Source: Apricaphanius iberus (lineage: Eukaryota > Chordata > Actinopteri > Cyprinodontiformes > Aphaniidae). Taken from it: 64,000 nt of DNA. Location: positions 1,860,001 to 1,924,000 of the forward strand of contig JAPXFQ010002676.1 in NCBI GenBank assembly GCA_028564705.1, read 5' to 3'. The position numbers and the translations under genes were made by a program. Shown here piece by piece: positions 35,930-43,300 of the stretch. How positions within the stretch are numbered: the stretch's first letter is position 1; each line of letters starts with the position of its first letter. Under the pieces are notes generated by a model. It searched no databases, had not been told where the DNA came from, and saw nothing but the letters and a program-made list of their open reading frames with translations.

Positions 35930-37573
35930 TAAAACAAGACTTAGAAAAGGGAAGACATCTGAAAGCCCCAGACTAGCAGTAAACTGCATTTTCATTTCCT
36001 GCTGCTCATTTCTATCTGTAACCTTAACTGTCTGTTCAGGGGAGGAGTGCGACATTGACATCAATGAATGTGAGAGTAACCCTTGTCACCATGGCGGCAC
36101 CTGCATCGACCAATCAAATGGATACACCTGCCACTGCCCGCTTGGTTGGGTCGGCCCCAGCTGTGAAATCCGTAAGTCGACCTGTCAGAAAAAGTCTTTA
36201 AAGCTTTCCATCAAAGTTTCATGCAGGTGATTTCAGTACCTTTCTCTGTGTGTTTCAGACTTACAGTGGAAACCAGTCCACACGGAGGACACCCTTACCA
36301 ACATGCCCCGTCACTCGCTCTACATCATCATCGGAGCTCTGTGTGTGGCATTCGTCCTCATGCTCATCATCCTCATCGTGGGCATCTGCCGCATCAGCCG
36401 CATCGAGTACCAGGGTTCATCACGCCACGCCTACCAGGAGTTCTACAATTGCCGCAGCATCGACAGCGAGTTCAGCAACGCTATAGCCTCCATCCGGCAT
36501 GCCAGGTGTGTGGACACTAATGTATGCTTAAAAGTATTAGATCAACCCCCTTTTTAGAGTTTGTGTTGTTACTGAGGGGCATCTTTAAATCAGTCTATCC
36601 AAGTGGTATTGATAATTATTTCATTTAAAGATTTGCTATTTTATTTCAGCACCTGACTAATTTCATTAGATTTTTTATTTTTAATTAATCCTCTTATTTT
36701 TACCCAATTTCGTAAGAAAAGTCTCCCACAATTATTTGTTGACCCAGTGTAGCATTCTTATAGTCAAAGAAATGTGCATCAGTAAAGGGTAATTTTCAAA
36801 ATTGTCTATGTTTGCATTCAAGGTCATAATTTAAAAAAAGGGTACAAAATGTGCCTAAATATTTATGCATAAAAAAGTTTTATTCACAAGACTATGGAAA
36901 AACTGTACAAATAACAGCAGGGGAAGCATCCCTTTAGAAGGATTCGCTCTTAGGATGCCGGTTAGTGCGTAATTTCAAGAACATGATAGGGATACATTGG
37001 GATGATTTAATGCACCTGACCGTGTTTTGGGCGTGTTCCTGTTTCAACATGACTGCACACCAGTGCACAAAGCAAGGTTTGTTACGACATGGATGAATGA
37101 GTTTGGAGAGGAGAAACACCACTGGTCAACACAGATCACGTTTGGGAAGCTTTAGAGCGATGACTGCCACCTGGCCTTCTCGTCCAACATCACTGTCTGA
37201 CCTCATAAATGTTCTTGAAGAGTGCTCAAATCTTTTCAGAAAACACACACCTAAAACTTGTGGACAGTTTCAAACTTTAATATGAAAGATAGATTCTCTT
37301 TTGAACACCCTTTCAACCATTACTAATCTGCTACACTCTCCCTTTCGTATGCCTGTTTTACTCACAAAACTTTAATCAATAAATCACAGGACTGTTTTTC
37401 AGTCAAACATTTTTGGCCACCATGTCCTCTAACTTGTAACCATTTTTTGCCTTCTTGCTAGATTTGGGAAGAAGTCTCGGCCTGCCATGTATGATGCCAC
37501 CCCCATCGCCTACGAGGACTACAGCCCGGATGACAAACCTCTGGTTACCCTCATTAAGACAAAGGATTTGTAA
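6141..37573 (+). CDS. dner: dner, ten 3' coding exons (partial gene)
   Basis: Ten exons with consensus splice sites join into a 513-residue open frame ending at TAA 37571-37573. They match, from family knowledge, the C-terminal two thirds of vertebrate DNER: the end of the N-terminal non-EGF ectodomain, eight EGF repeats (ten in the human protein), one transmembrane helix and a near-invariant cytoplasmic tail ending VTLIKTKDL. DNER is a neuronal type I membrane protein that lacks a DSL domain. It is reported to act as a Notch ligand in neuron-glia signalling, and tyrosine motifs in the tail direct endosomal and dendritic sorting; YQEF is present here. Exon coordinates: 6141-6304, 10855-11003, 20657-20810, 21528-21641, 28236-28469, 32911-33033, 33119-33232, 36040-36171, 36259-36505, 37462-37573. 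The signal peptide, first EGF repeats and promoter are missing because the gene starts left of the window or in exons not recognised. Confidence 0.97.
6546..6608. repeat. TA dinucleotide microsatellite
   Basis: Uninterrupted alternating T and A for about 63 bases. The minus-strand open frame across it (a run of Ile-Tyr) is an artefact of the repeat. Confidence 0.95.
6632..8500 (-). repeat. Copy 1 of a 1.8-kb dispersed repeat (possibly an LTR)
   Basis: This stretch resembles 52106-53950. Shared landmarks in the same order: GCCTAGATAA/GCTTAGATAA at the left, a segment with AAAATACAA...GTTTATTT...AAGAAGAAA, a CATTAGC/AGCAGG/CTAAC block, CAGTTCGGACAT, and at the right GCTAGAGTGCAGATTAGC followed by ATGGCTGTGTGTG. 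The left segment reads AAATAAAC on the minus strand, a possible polyadenylation signal, so the element may run leftwards. Its size, GC-richer right part and lack of coding suggest a long LTR or non-autonomous element; the class is not established. A MITE insertion at 6971-7306 interrupts it. Confidence 0.6.
6971..7306. mobile_element. hAT-type MITE with perfect 8-bp target duplication
   Basis: GTAATTAG occurs at 6963-6970 and again at 7307-7314, an exact 8-bp direct repeat as left by hAT transposases. Between them are 336 bp beginning TAAGGATACC and ending GGCATTCCTA. Internal inverted stretches are built from CGATACCGAGTAC and GTACTCG-like units, a pattern common in fish non-autonomous hAT elements. 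No coding capacity. It is absent from the second copy of the host repeat at 52.1-53.9 kb, supporting insertion after that repeat dispersed. Confidence 0.85.
10855..11003 (+). CDS. dner: dner exon: ectodomain, part 2, start of third EGF repeat
   Basis: Acceptor TGTGGTAG precedes 10855; donor GTGAGA follows 11003. Enters in phase 1, leaves in phase 0. It encodes VMRVGAPTAPEVTLRLNLTV through CSGKGKCVTQPSE, aligning with the human segment around LRLTLVVKVSTCV and CSGKGKCTTKPSE. One sequon (NLT). The final cysteines start the EGF repeat completed in the next exon. Confidence 0.95.
11718..11900 (-). repeat. Fish interspersed repeat, LINE 3'-tail type
   Basis: Begins with the iterated AGTCAAGTCAAGTCAAA, followed by CTTTATTGTCAATC and an ACA-rich stretch. 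Many fish LINE or SINE 3' ends read this way in reverse complement (TTGACAATAAAG). Right boundary approximate; family not identified. Confidence 0.5.
12177..12880 (+). mobile_element. Tc1/mariner transposon relic
   Basis: Starts with ACAGTGACTTGCACGAGTATTC, a fish Tc1-type terminal sequence, and ends around GGTTCCACAAAGTATTCAC. Inside, 12540-12830 follows the order of a Tc1 transposase gene in decayed form: ATATGGAAGCAAGTGCTCTG, then CACAGTGGTGGCAGCATATT, then the region corresponding to the second catalytic Asp and the following Asn/Asp-Pro-Lys-His (CACACAGCCAAGG). Frames are broken and no catalytic set is intact. Confidence 0.75.
12881..14205. other. Intronic stretch without recognised feature
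   Basis: AT-rich sequence, no exon, RNA gene or clear repeat seen on either strand. Confidence 0.5.
14206..14360. repeat. hAT-like non-autonomous fragment (AGTAACT family)
   Basis: Dense AGTAACT/AGTTACT inverted units (GTAACTTAGTTACTTTAC and TAAAAGTAACTAAGTTGTAT) form the self-complementary end typical of a common fish MITE. Boundaries and target duplication not resolved. Confidence 0.55.
14650..14770. repeat. hAT-like fragment with GATTCGATTC units
   Basis: AAGATTCCGATTCTTTGG, ACGATTCGATTCAG and ACGATTCTCGATTCAGAAGC follow one another, a pattern of a widespread fish hAT-derived MITE end. Only one end is evident. Confidence 0.5.
14771..15909. other. Intronic stretch without recognised feature
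   Basis: AT-rich, with a TATATATATA run near 15210. No exon or identifiable repeat seen. Confidence 0.45.
15910..18780 (-). pseudogene. Polinton/Maverick protein-primed DNA polymerase B, decayed
   Basis: Minus-strand frames, broken by stops and shifts, carry the polymerase landmarks in the right order. Cys/His segments: KPKHGICHACEL (about 18755-18715) and GAHDICHYCFDP (about 18385-18350). Exonuclease: HECCIQ followed by YYDIGTYV (about 17967-17940), where the usual Asp-x-Glu reads Asp-Ile-Gly. Motif A region: ALFGGRTCG, then NVCSLYPFIQK (about 17100-17000). Then GDPRNDYGFIKA and KLVFTQFRTC. Motif B region: FLKMKQEISGYP to NPGKRQVAKICLKSLWG (about 16660-16470). Motif C: YMDNDSV (about 16145-16128), where the family has Asp-Thr-Asp. 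Then YLGDLANELPPGD. This is the family B polymerase of self-synthesising Polinton transposons. No integrase, packaging ATPase or capsid gene was recognised nearby, so only the polymerase piece survives or is in view. Confidence 0.88.
16364..16400 (+). repeat. L2-type LINE 3' tail inside the polymerase relic
   Basis: GTGTTCCATACAAATAAAATTGCCTTGC is the same tail module as at 24960-25020 (GTGTGCTATACAAATAAAATTGCCTTGCC). It lies between polymerase motifs B and C, consistent with an insertion that split the dead gene. Confidence 0.65.
18781..20656. other. Intronic stretch, mostly unassigned
   Basis: Contains a C9-then-(AC)n microsatellite at about 18868-18891, and A- and T-rich runs near 19250 and 20470. 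Sequence left of about 19600 could be the remaining part of the Polinton, since it is adjacent on the polymerase's 5' side, but no motif proves it. The last 25 bases before 20657 form the acceptor. Confidence 0.4.
20657..20810 (+). CDS. dner: dner exon: end of third EGF and fourth EGF repeat
   Basis: Acceptor CTACCTGCAG, donor GTATGT. Enters in phase 0, leaves in phase 1. It encodes STFYCECEDGYTGIFCEE and DACHHRPCRNNGTCTD through NFTCTCQPG. Aligns with human FSCTCEEQYVGTFCEEYDAC and NFTCVCLPG. Two sequons (NGT, NFT). Confidence 0.96.
21528..21641 (+). CDS. dner: dner exon: one EGF repeat (CLSQPCKNGATC)
   Basis: Acceptor TTTGCCAG, donor GTAACA. A symmetrical phase 1-1 exon of 114 bp that codes exactly one EGF module boundary to boundary: YEGERCQMLVDHCLSQPC to RCYCPEG. 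Aligns with the human IDYCILDPCRNGATC repeat. Confidence 0.96.
22988..23180 (+). repeat. Tc1-type terminal sequence
   Basis: ACAGTGCTTTTCAAATATATTCGG resembles the fish Tc1 end that also begins the element at 12177, followed by AATGATGGACAAACACAAAG-type internal sequence. No transposase remains. The right end is unclear. Confidence 0.5.
23327..23560 (+). pseudogene. L2-like LINE reverse transcriptase C-terminal fragment
   Basis: The plus strand encodes KLIHAFIF, then DYCSSVLTGLPKEPIRHLQL, IQNAA, and in a shifted frame LTRTRKAEHITPVLKF and LHWLPVAQK. This is the well-known conserved C-terminal part of fish L2-type LINE polymerases. It is 5'-truncated and frameshifted, hence dead. Confidence 0.85.
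23561..24944. other. Unassigned stretch within the retroelement nest
   Basis: GC-richer than its surroundings around 24150-24450, where both strands are open for 70-90 codons (24159-24437 minus, 24258-24467 plus) without a recognisable domain. It probably belongs to an old interspersed element, since it is flanked by L2-like body and tail. Confidence 0.35.
24945..25020 (+). repeat. L2-type LINE 3' tail
   Basis: TTGGCCTGTGTTGAAAGTGTGCTATACAAATAAAATTGCCTTGCCTTGCC contains the usual fish L2 tail, ending in the iterated GCCTT unit. Same orientation as the polymerase fragment at 23.3 kb, so both may derive from one insertion. Confidence 0.7.
25022..25860 (-). pseudogene. Ty3/gypsy pol relic (reverse transcriptase and integrase linker)
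   Basis: On the minus strand 25812-25459 carries RYHQVPVHPHDVPKT, then LKGTARMF, LMDSV, and EYGLIVNPAKCQLGLPSVEY, all typical of gypsy reverse transcriptase. The catalytic YxDD survives as FVYLDNILSA in a shifted frame (about 25640), with Asn for the second Asp. Directly downstream, 25255-25022 carries SLLCDVSVGRPHLLVPTTWF, matching the segment that leads into gypsy integrase. RNase H is missing between them, so an internal deletion of roughly 1 kb is inferred. Stops and shifts make it non-functional. Confidence 0.85.
27740..27830. repeat. Short repeat module with ACGCGTTTC and CATCAGGGTCA
   Basis: ACTTTATTAGTAGACCAACGCGTTTC followed by TTGTCTTCATCAGGGTCATC. This pair recurs in many vertebrate interspersed repeats from memory, but the class is not identified here. 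Confidence 0.4.
28236..28469 (+). CDS. dner: dner exon: two EGF repeats in one exon
   Basis: Acceptor GTCTCATAG, donor GTAAGC; phase 1-1, 234 bp. Encodes VDPCASSPCHNNGTCYGQ to AGFTGPTCAQL, then VDFCALNPCAHGVCRSV to CLCVPG. Aligns with human VDPCASSPCQNNGTCY and FCALSPCAHGTCRS. The loop after CYG (QGPGPLGFG) appears a little longer and glycine-richer than in human. Confidence 0.97.
28470..31239. other. dner intron sequence without recognised feature
   Basis: A TTTA tetranucleotide run near 29160. The segment 30830-31060 is less AT-rich and could be conserved non-coding DNA, but this cannot be judged from one genome. No exon seen. Confidence 0.4.
31240..32060 (-). mobile_element. Tc1/mariner transposon relic
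   Basis: Resembles, in order, a fish Tc1 family read in reverse: an end with TTTACAAACCTTGAC, then CACCAACTCTGAGCTATC, then GATTGATTGAGCAGTCCTCCATGAGAACCTCAAAGC (transposase helix-turn-helix region), then TTTATCGCTGACCTGTCTG and GTGTACAGGGGGCTCAATA near the other end. No intact frame. Confidence 0.7.
32061..32910. other. dner intron sequence without recognised feature
   Basis: AT-rich, ends in the polypyrimidine tract TGTCTTTTTTTCAG of the next exon. Nothing else seen. Confidence 0.5.
32911..33033 (+). CDS. dner: dner exon: one EGF repeat (NECLSAPCQNYATC)
   Basis: Acceptor TTTTTTTCAG, donor GTACGT; phase 1-1, 123 bp. Encodes YHGLYCEEEYNECLSAPC to YECVCTPRFEG. Nearly identical to human YHGLYCEEEYNECLSAPC. 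An 85-bp intron follows. Confidence 0.97.
33119..33232 (+). CDS. dner: dner exon: one EGF repeat (KDPCVNVRCQNGGRC)
   Basis: Acceptor ATTTGCAG, donor GTGAGC; phase 1-1, 114 bp. Encodes RHCEIYKDPCVNVRCQNG to CACPSGYIG. Aligns with human HCELYKDPCANVSCLNG. One sequon (NSS). Confidence 0.97.
33885..35160 (-). mobile_element. 5'-truncated non-LTR retrotransposon (LINE)
   Basis: Minus strand 35157-34456 is a 233-codon frame with GPLLFSIFVNDMP, the catalytic box LYADDTVIY, then NKLLLNKSKSYSLLF, FKYLGVWL and the C-terminal region of a jockey/CR1/L2-type reverse transcriptase. A second frame (34456-34244) continues with FKAPYDWNNLPLSIRSL, the usual C-terminal end, so one frameshift separates them. 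The 3' untranslated part carries CTCGAAAACGAG (a small hairpin) and ATGTCTCATCTC, and ends in AATAAATAAAAATAAATG-type repeats at about 33870. The YADD box is intact, but the element lacks the 5' half of pol and any endonuclease. Confidence 0.9.
35520..35575 (-). repeat. Short LINE-tail-like repeat
   Basis: GTAGAGATATACTTTACTGTCCCACGGAAGGGAAATG resembles, in reverse, the common fish LINE 3' end that reads GGGA-CAATAAAGTA-like. Family not certain. Confidence 0.4.
35876..35928. repeat. TA dinucleotide microsatellite
   Basis: About 53 bases of alternating A and T, 110 bp upstream of a dner exon. Confidence 0.95.
36040..36171 (+). CDS. dner: dner exon: last, calcium-binding-type EGF repeat
   Basis: Acceptor CTGTTCAG, donor GTAAGT; phase 1-1, 132 bp. 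Encodes GEECDIDINECESNPCHHGG to CHCPLGWVGPSCEI. The DIDINEC start and the CIDQSNGYTC segment fit a Ca-binding EGF consensus. Near-identical to human ECDIDINECDSNPCHHGG. Confidence 0.98.
36259..36505 (+). CDS. dner: dner exon: juxtamembrane, transmembrane helix, proximal tail
   Basis: Acceptor GTGTTTCAG after an 87-bp intron; donor AG|GTGTGT, the weakest donor of the gene. Enters in phase 1, leaves in phase 2. Encodes LQWKPVHTEDTLTNMPRHSL, then the helix YIIIGALCVAFVLMLIILIV and GICRISR as basic stop-transfer. The tail reads YQGSSRHAYQEFYNC, RSIDSEFSNAIASIRHAR. The tail and helix differ from human at only a few residues. YQEF fits a Yxx-hydrophobic sorting signal. Confidence 0.98.
36740..37330 (+). 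mobile_element. Tc1/mariner transposase relic in the last dner intron
   Basis: The segment 37040-37280 follows the end of a fish Tc1-like transposase gene: CACCAGTGCACAAAGCAAGG, CATGGATGAATGAGTTTGG, then a decayed version of the part around the third catalytic residue, then GGCCTTCTCGTCCAACATCA, CTGACCTCATAAATG and ACCTAAAACTTGTGGACAG. Translated pieces include WPSRPTSLSDLINVLEE. Frames are broken. Confidence 0.75.
37462..37573 (+). CDS. dner: dner last exon: C-terminal cytoplasmic tail
   Basis: Acceptor CTTCTTGCTAG; enters in phase 2 (AG|A gives Arg). Encodes FGKKSRPAMYDATPIAYEDY, SPDDKPLVTLIKTKDL and stop TAA. Matches the human tail except for one or two residues. Two further tyrosines (MYDA, AYEDY) lie in the tail. 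Confidence 0.98.
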
Positions 37574-37646
37574 AACCCTGTCATCTCATACCATAACAAG
37601 CTGTACAGTATGTAATGTGCATACACAGATACAAACTCACATGTCT

Positions 37647-37711
37647 ATTAAATGAAAGTATTTCTTAAAAGAAACATAACAGCAAATCATATTTGAATGT
37701 AAAGTAATAAA
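37647..37711 (+). promoter_or_regulatory. dner: dner polyadenylation signals
   Basis: ATTAAA at 37647-37652 and AATAAA at 37706-37711 lie 75-140 bases after the stop codon. Use of either would give a very short 3' UTR, so a more distal site is also possible. Confidence 0.5.
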
Positions 37712-38069
37712 AGAAACAAGGTGTAGCTAAAACAAATCTGGAATTTGATACCTTATCCATTTTCCTGAGGACAAGGCTTTGTAGTAGCATACTTTGCAAT
37801 ACTTTTTAAGTTACAGATGCTGAGCAGCATTTGCAGTAACCTCTGCTGCAACATAAATAGTTGATTTGAGTCTGAACCAGATGTTCAATCTGTATGCGAG
37901 CTCCAACACATAAATGCAGTAGAAGGCAAACACCACAGTCCTTCAAAATGTTTTAGAATTAGCCAACCTTCACTTTATTTTCCTGAATCAACTAATTTTA
38001 ACACCTGCTGTAGGTTGCCTTACTTTGTGCATGATTAAACTTGATGTTTTCCTTGCAACATTTTTAAAA

Positions 38070-38570
38070 ACCTTTGTATCTGGTTGTAGCTCTGATTTTT
38101 ACACTGCCTCCCACAGTTTTTGGCACCACCGTTAAAAATGTATTTAACGCCTTTAAAAGGAATTCATTTTTTATTGCGTGTTGCAAGTTTATCTTTTGTT
38201 CCATGTTGTGTTGAAACTTTGCAAATCCTTCTTTTGTCAAGAGAACAGCAGCTAATGTTCTATTACTTTTCAAAAGGTTGAAGCACACAGAGAGGGGGAA
38301 ATTTGGCCATTCCTCTTTGCACAATCCCTCTAGATTGTGTAGAGACTCAGGTCTTGTCTCATACCCTCTTTTCTTCACCTTATTCTACTTTTTATTGATT
38401 TGAGATCTGGGGACTGTAGAGTTTGGGTTTAGTGTCTGGTGAACCATTTGTACGTTGACTTGGCCTTTTGTTCTGGATAATGCTGTTGAAGGATCCAATG
38501 ATGACCTGGTTGGATTTTTCTAAAGGGGCCATCAGATTTTGTTTAAAGTGCAGGTTGCAGGTTAGAGCCC
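38070..38570 (-). mobile_element. Tc1/mariner transposon relic
   Basis: In reverse orientation this follows a known fish Tc1 family: CACAGTTTTTGGCACCACC, GGCCATTCCTCTTTGCACAATCCCTC, GATCTGGGGACTGTAGAG and GGATCCAATGATGACCTGG in order. The transposase frame is broken throughout. The left end lies in GC-poor sequence at about 38.05 kb; the right end is blurred by a C-rich run at 38568-38583. Confidence 0.7.
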
Positions 38571-38815
38571 CCCCCCGCCCCCCAACCATAATTTATTTAA
38601 ATATATTAGGAATAGTTTATAAATAAAAATGTACCAATATATACATTATTTTTGCTTTAAAGGGTTGTTTTTGTGATAATGCCAGACGTAGGAGAAGGGA
38701 TTCCTATCAGCTCGATCAATAGAAAACTATGAATTTTAATGCTGACTTTGACAAAGAGTAAATTTGAAACATTAAAAACTGCACATATCATGTTACACAA
38801 ACATAAGGCTATATG

Positions 38816-39128
38816 CCTACTGCATGCCCCAGAAAAAAGAGAGAGATAAAGGGGAGAGCAGGAGAAGCACTAAAGCCTAAATCAAACCAATGCTAGGCGA
38901 CGCTAACGCTTAGCCTCGGTGCTGCAATCTAGCTTTACTGTTTATTTTTCTACCCACATATCACATTGATTCAAATCTTTGATAGCAATCTTTCTCTACA
39001 CATATGATGTACCACCAGCATACAGCTATGATCCTACTGCATGCCCCAGATAACACAGCGAGATCAGGGGGAGAGCAAGGGAAGCATTAAAGCTCAAATC
39101 AACCCAATGCTACTTGACGCTAGCGCTG
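38816..39128 (+). repeat. Direct duplication of about 95 bp, two copies 217 bp apart
   Basis: CCTACTGCATGCCCCAGA starts at 38816 and again at 39033. Both are followed by a GAGA-rich stretch, GGGGAGAGCA, AGCA(C/T)TAAAGC, AAATCAA(A/C)CCAATGCTA and GACGCTA(A/G)CGCT. The copies match at roughly four of five positions, so the duplication is old. No coding. Confidence 0.75.
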
Positions 39129-39429
39129 TCACATCACTGGTATTTTAATTTTCTGGTCTGAAGTGAGCACCATAAAGTACACTGTTTTCCGTAGACAAAG
39201 CAGGGCAGTAACCGCTGCATAAAATGCACCCAGACACGGAAGATGCTTCCCGTTTTTTGGTATTATTTTTCTTTGAAAACCTGTGGGCTCCATGTGCTGA
39301 CAAGCTGGTGTTTGTACAGCAAACACCAACAAAAATGTACTATTTCCAAGAAAAATTATCGCAATCCAAAGTCAATGAACACACTCTGATAGCAGAACCA
39401 CAGGATGTGATAACCTGAAAACCTGCACT

Positions 39430-40380
39430 TTAAGTTAAATTTATCTCATGTTTAATATAGTTTAAATTGTGATCTACCCCAATAAGGTGGAAGAAAAAGA
39501 GGCTGACAGCATCATAGAACTACAACCATAATGGCATGAGGGGACTTCCATCATACTCATCTTTTGTTTTACACCAGAACCAGTTGAAGTGTTTGTTGCC
39601 CTAACAGTTCAAGTTCAAGTCTTAGTGCTGTTTATCTCATGTCCCACATTTCTGTTTTGGTGGTCACTCAGAAAGGGTCTTTCCCTGTCATGCCTCTTTA
39701 AGAACCAAGCATTCGGATTGTATCTAATGTTCATCATGGAAAACCATAAAGAGAACCACAAGATGGTACTCTTTGCCACATTTCTCTGTCATGGAGCTTT
39801 GGAGTTTTTTTCTCTCCTTCCTTATCATTCACCTCACTCTGCCAGGTGGCATTGTGTACGCAGCCAGTCATTTCTGACACAGTTCCAGTTGTCTGAAACT
39901 TTGAAATGATTGTTTTAATTAAAGACACTGGCACATTGGAACCAATTCTCATCTATTGTCCATTTCTTATTTATGAATATCTACCCTTAATTGTTCTACC
40001 TTAACAGCTTGTTCTCTTGTCTTTCCCAGTTTAAGAGCAGCTAAGAACTTTTTGTTTCCCAATTTTCTTCAAAATGTTTAAGTATTGGATTATGCTGCTG
40101 CAATAAAAAATAAAGATGCTTTAAGGCTTTTAAAAAATCTTTAAGAGGAGTGGCAATAATTGTGGATGGCTCTGTAAATGCATACGTATTATTCTCTGTC
40201 GAGACCGTGCCAAATGTTTTCTTTAGGTATGCTGTGATAAGTAGACAAAATCAGAACGAGTATAAAATACTAGTCACAGGGTTTTTCTTTTTATATTTGT
40301 CCTGTTATATACAAGTTTCTCAGTGGTGTATGAATAGTAAATTAAATGGGTCTACTAGAACTACCCTACGAACCTACTCT
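39430..40380 (-). repeat. Possible Tc1-like relic (weak)
   Basis: On the minus strand, around 39950-39760, a frame reads VSLIKTIISKFQTTGTVSEM, reminiscent of the helix-turn-helix part of Tc1 transposases (isoleucine-rich helix, then FQTTGTV). Nothing further downstream could be matched, so this is a tentative call. Confidence 0.35.
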
Positions 40381-43300
40381 ATGTATTTCAGTGATATATA
40401 GGATGATAGATGGATATATTTCTCACTGCACAGAAAAAATTGTTGGTTTCACTAAGTGTACCTGCTAATCCCAGTGTACAAATTCACATCTCATAGCGAC
40501 AGTGCTGAATAGTTTAGGAATCTATGTATCTTTGTGAGACTGGGCTCTCTGAAGCCACTGTGGAAGAGAGCGAAGAGGAGGAGACGGAGAATGGTGTTAT
40601 CTATTCCAGAACATACTGTTTGTGCTTGTGTGTTTCTGCTGGTGGAAAACCTTCTGTCTGTGCAGCTAAATCAAGCTCCCTCAAGGTCGGACCGCAAATC
40701 TCACTATTTATTTTTCTCATTTCAAACACACTTATGAAATGATAACTATTATCTATGTTGAATTATGTAGACAATAAAGTGCTCATAATCTTATCCCGTT
40801 GTCTCCTGTGTGAATTTAATTTCATTGCATGTGTGGAGCCAGAACTATTCTGTCTTACTCTCCTGCATTTATTTTCTTACTCCAGAGTTGTAGTAATCAA
40901 ACTGGAGGGTGAGCTTTGGGAAAGGCCTTTTATGGGGTGGAAGTGATGTGAATACCCTGGATGACCTCAGGCCATGTCCAGATGTTCCCATGTGTAAACA
41001 TAGCTAAATCCAGAGTGTGACTGCCGCATCTCTGTGCACACCTATGTATGTTTCTTTTTCTTTCTTTTTCTGTTTTTTTTAGGAAAACACATACACACCA
41101 ATTCTGGGAGGAACAGATGTTCCTTGCTTTCACCTTTGCTTATGGTCGGTTTTGGAGAACTATGCTTGATCTTTGCCCCATGAATAGTACGGAGGGTTAG
41201 ACTGTTTGGCATCAGTCTGCTGTGAAAGTTTCTATACCAGATATTCTTCATCTGAAGAAATCTACAGTGACTCAATATCATATTTGGTCCAAAAAAAATT
41301 CAGGAACAGAATTAGCCCCTATTATAATTTCATACAGTTGGCATACAACCTTCACTTTTACAATAATGATATCCACCCCCCATTGAAAATAATCAGATGA
41401 AAAGGATTTTAAGTGCTTAAGTGATCAAAATCTGTTAACATAACCTTTGTTGCTCATAAACAACTTTTAGGGAATTAGAAGAGCTAAGGCCTTCAAATAC
41501 TCTTTTTTTTTACTGCTACTAAAATGATGCTTATGCAATTGTTATGTAATCAGGTTAATTTGGCTTAATTCTTGCACCTGACTTTAATCTTTACAGAGAA
41601 AAAATTCTCAAAAGCCTCAAACAATGTAAATATTTTATGGAAATATATTCAAGTAAGTTTGTTAAAAATCTGGAATAAAGCGAGCAGATGGCCAAAGAAT
41701 TGTAAATCAATCTTAGGCACATAGAAAACCATTAGAAAATAATTTACTCTTTCTACTTTATGGCTAACTTTGAATCACAACAGGAGACATGTGACTCTGG
41801 TTTATCTGCAAGCTTGTCTATTTAATTATGTAGCCCTATAACTTTCTCTACACAAAGGTATGTACCATGTGTCTTCCTCACTTGTTTAAACTTAGTAAAT
41901 GGAAGGATGCGCATATATCCTCCATCATCTCAGAAGTACTAATTCCGAGCGAAAAAAAGTAACTTTCTTCTAAAGAGTTGTTTATCAATAATTTTTCTTA
42001 TTTTTGTATGATTGATTCAATACTTTGCGTTTGCAAATTTACTTGTTATTTAACAACCACTAGATGTAATGTATTCTAATTGAATATTAAGTTATAGATC
42101 AACATTGAGTAGCCCAAAGTTGGTTTGTGGAAGGAATAACATACTGTAGGTCATGCACCCCTGTTCCACTTCAAGGGCCATTCAAAACTTGGCCTGCATA
42201 TAATTTGAATTTATGTTGATTGTAAGTAACAGAATTGATGACGGAGTACTAGGGCCACTGTAGACAAAGAAAAATATTTTTGGAATAATTTTCCACCCCA
42301 AAAAATGCAGAAATTTTTGTATCAATGTCACATATTTTTCACCAAAAAGTCTGAAAAGATCTGATTTAGAAAAGTCAAATATTTGCAAGACAAAACTCAG
42401 AAATTTACATTTCCTAAAGAAAAAACTATGATACTTAAAATGTGTTTTCTGACAATTGTGATTTCAAGTTGAAAGAAAAGAAAAGATGAATTTGTGAGGA
42501 AAAAAAACACCCACATTTTTGGAGAATCAGGTCATACTGGAATAAACTGAATTGATGTGAATTTATCTGGGACCAAACTGGATTCTAATCAATTGGATAT
42601 GATTTTTTTTTGATAAAATATTTATTGTTAATTAGCCATGTAACCAAACTTCACACTACACTGTAGATTATAATGTAAGGCACACACTGTTTTGAGCTGA
42701 ATTTTCCACAGCACCTGAAGGCAGCACCAAGCCAACAAGGAGAGGAGCAGGTAAAAATGAAGCCCCATGAACCAATAGGCTTTCCAACACGTTGCTTTAC
42801 TAAACGGTTCACTACTTGAGGCCTCACTTAAATGGTTCAAAACGCTGCCATCTGCTGTGTTATTAAACGTATTACAGTACCCCCTTATGTGAAACTCTTG
42901 TAGAAAGAGAGAGAGGACACATTACTTTAATTGATTTCCAATAAATGTATCAAACAAATGCATGGTTTTAATAATTTGTATTTAAAAACAAAAGTTTTTC
43001 AAATGTTTTGGGTTAAACCACTTCCTTTTGCACAGTATCTCTCTACCCTTTGAAAAAACTATTTCACATGGGACGGACGGATTTAAACTTTCACATCATA
43101 TTATGAGCGATCAACTAAAAATGTTCCCACTCTGAAGACTTCCCTTTGTTGCAGGCGCTATCTGTAAAAGGGGAGTTGGATTGTTGGTGTATAAACTTAG
43201 ATATGTGACTGCAGAATAAAGTGCCCACACTAAACGGGAGTGCATTCACAGTTAAAGCATATAAACAAACAAATTGACTTTTAACCAACTCCGGATTGTA

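Larger units (their letters stand above)
33233..36039 (+). other. dner: dner intron (2.8 kb) with LINE insertion
   Basis: Phase 1 intron. It holds a 5'-truncated LINE (33885-35160), a short LINE-tail-like piece near 35.54 kb and a TA microsatellite ending 110 bp before the next exon. The rest is unassigned. Confidence 0.85.

Noticed and set aside
35868..36230. Plus-strand frame of 120 codons read as a single exon
   Set aside because: Its first part is TA repeat and intron. Only 36040-36171 is the dner exon, shown by the TTCAG acceptor and GTAAGT donor.
36221..36520. Other plus-strand frames over the transmembrane exon (His- and Ser-rich)
   Set aside because: They are out-of-frame readings of the well-supported dner exon at 36259-36505.
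38568..38583. C-rich run CCCCCCCGCCCCCC as a G-quadruplex or promoter
   Set aside because: It is a single short run in a transposon relic with no further G-tracts. Nothing supports function.
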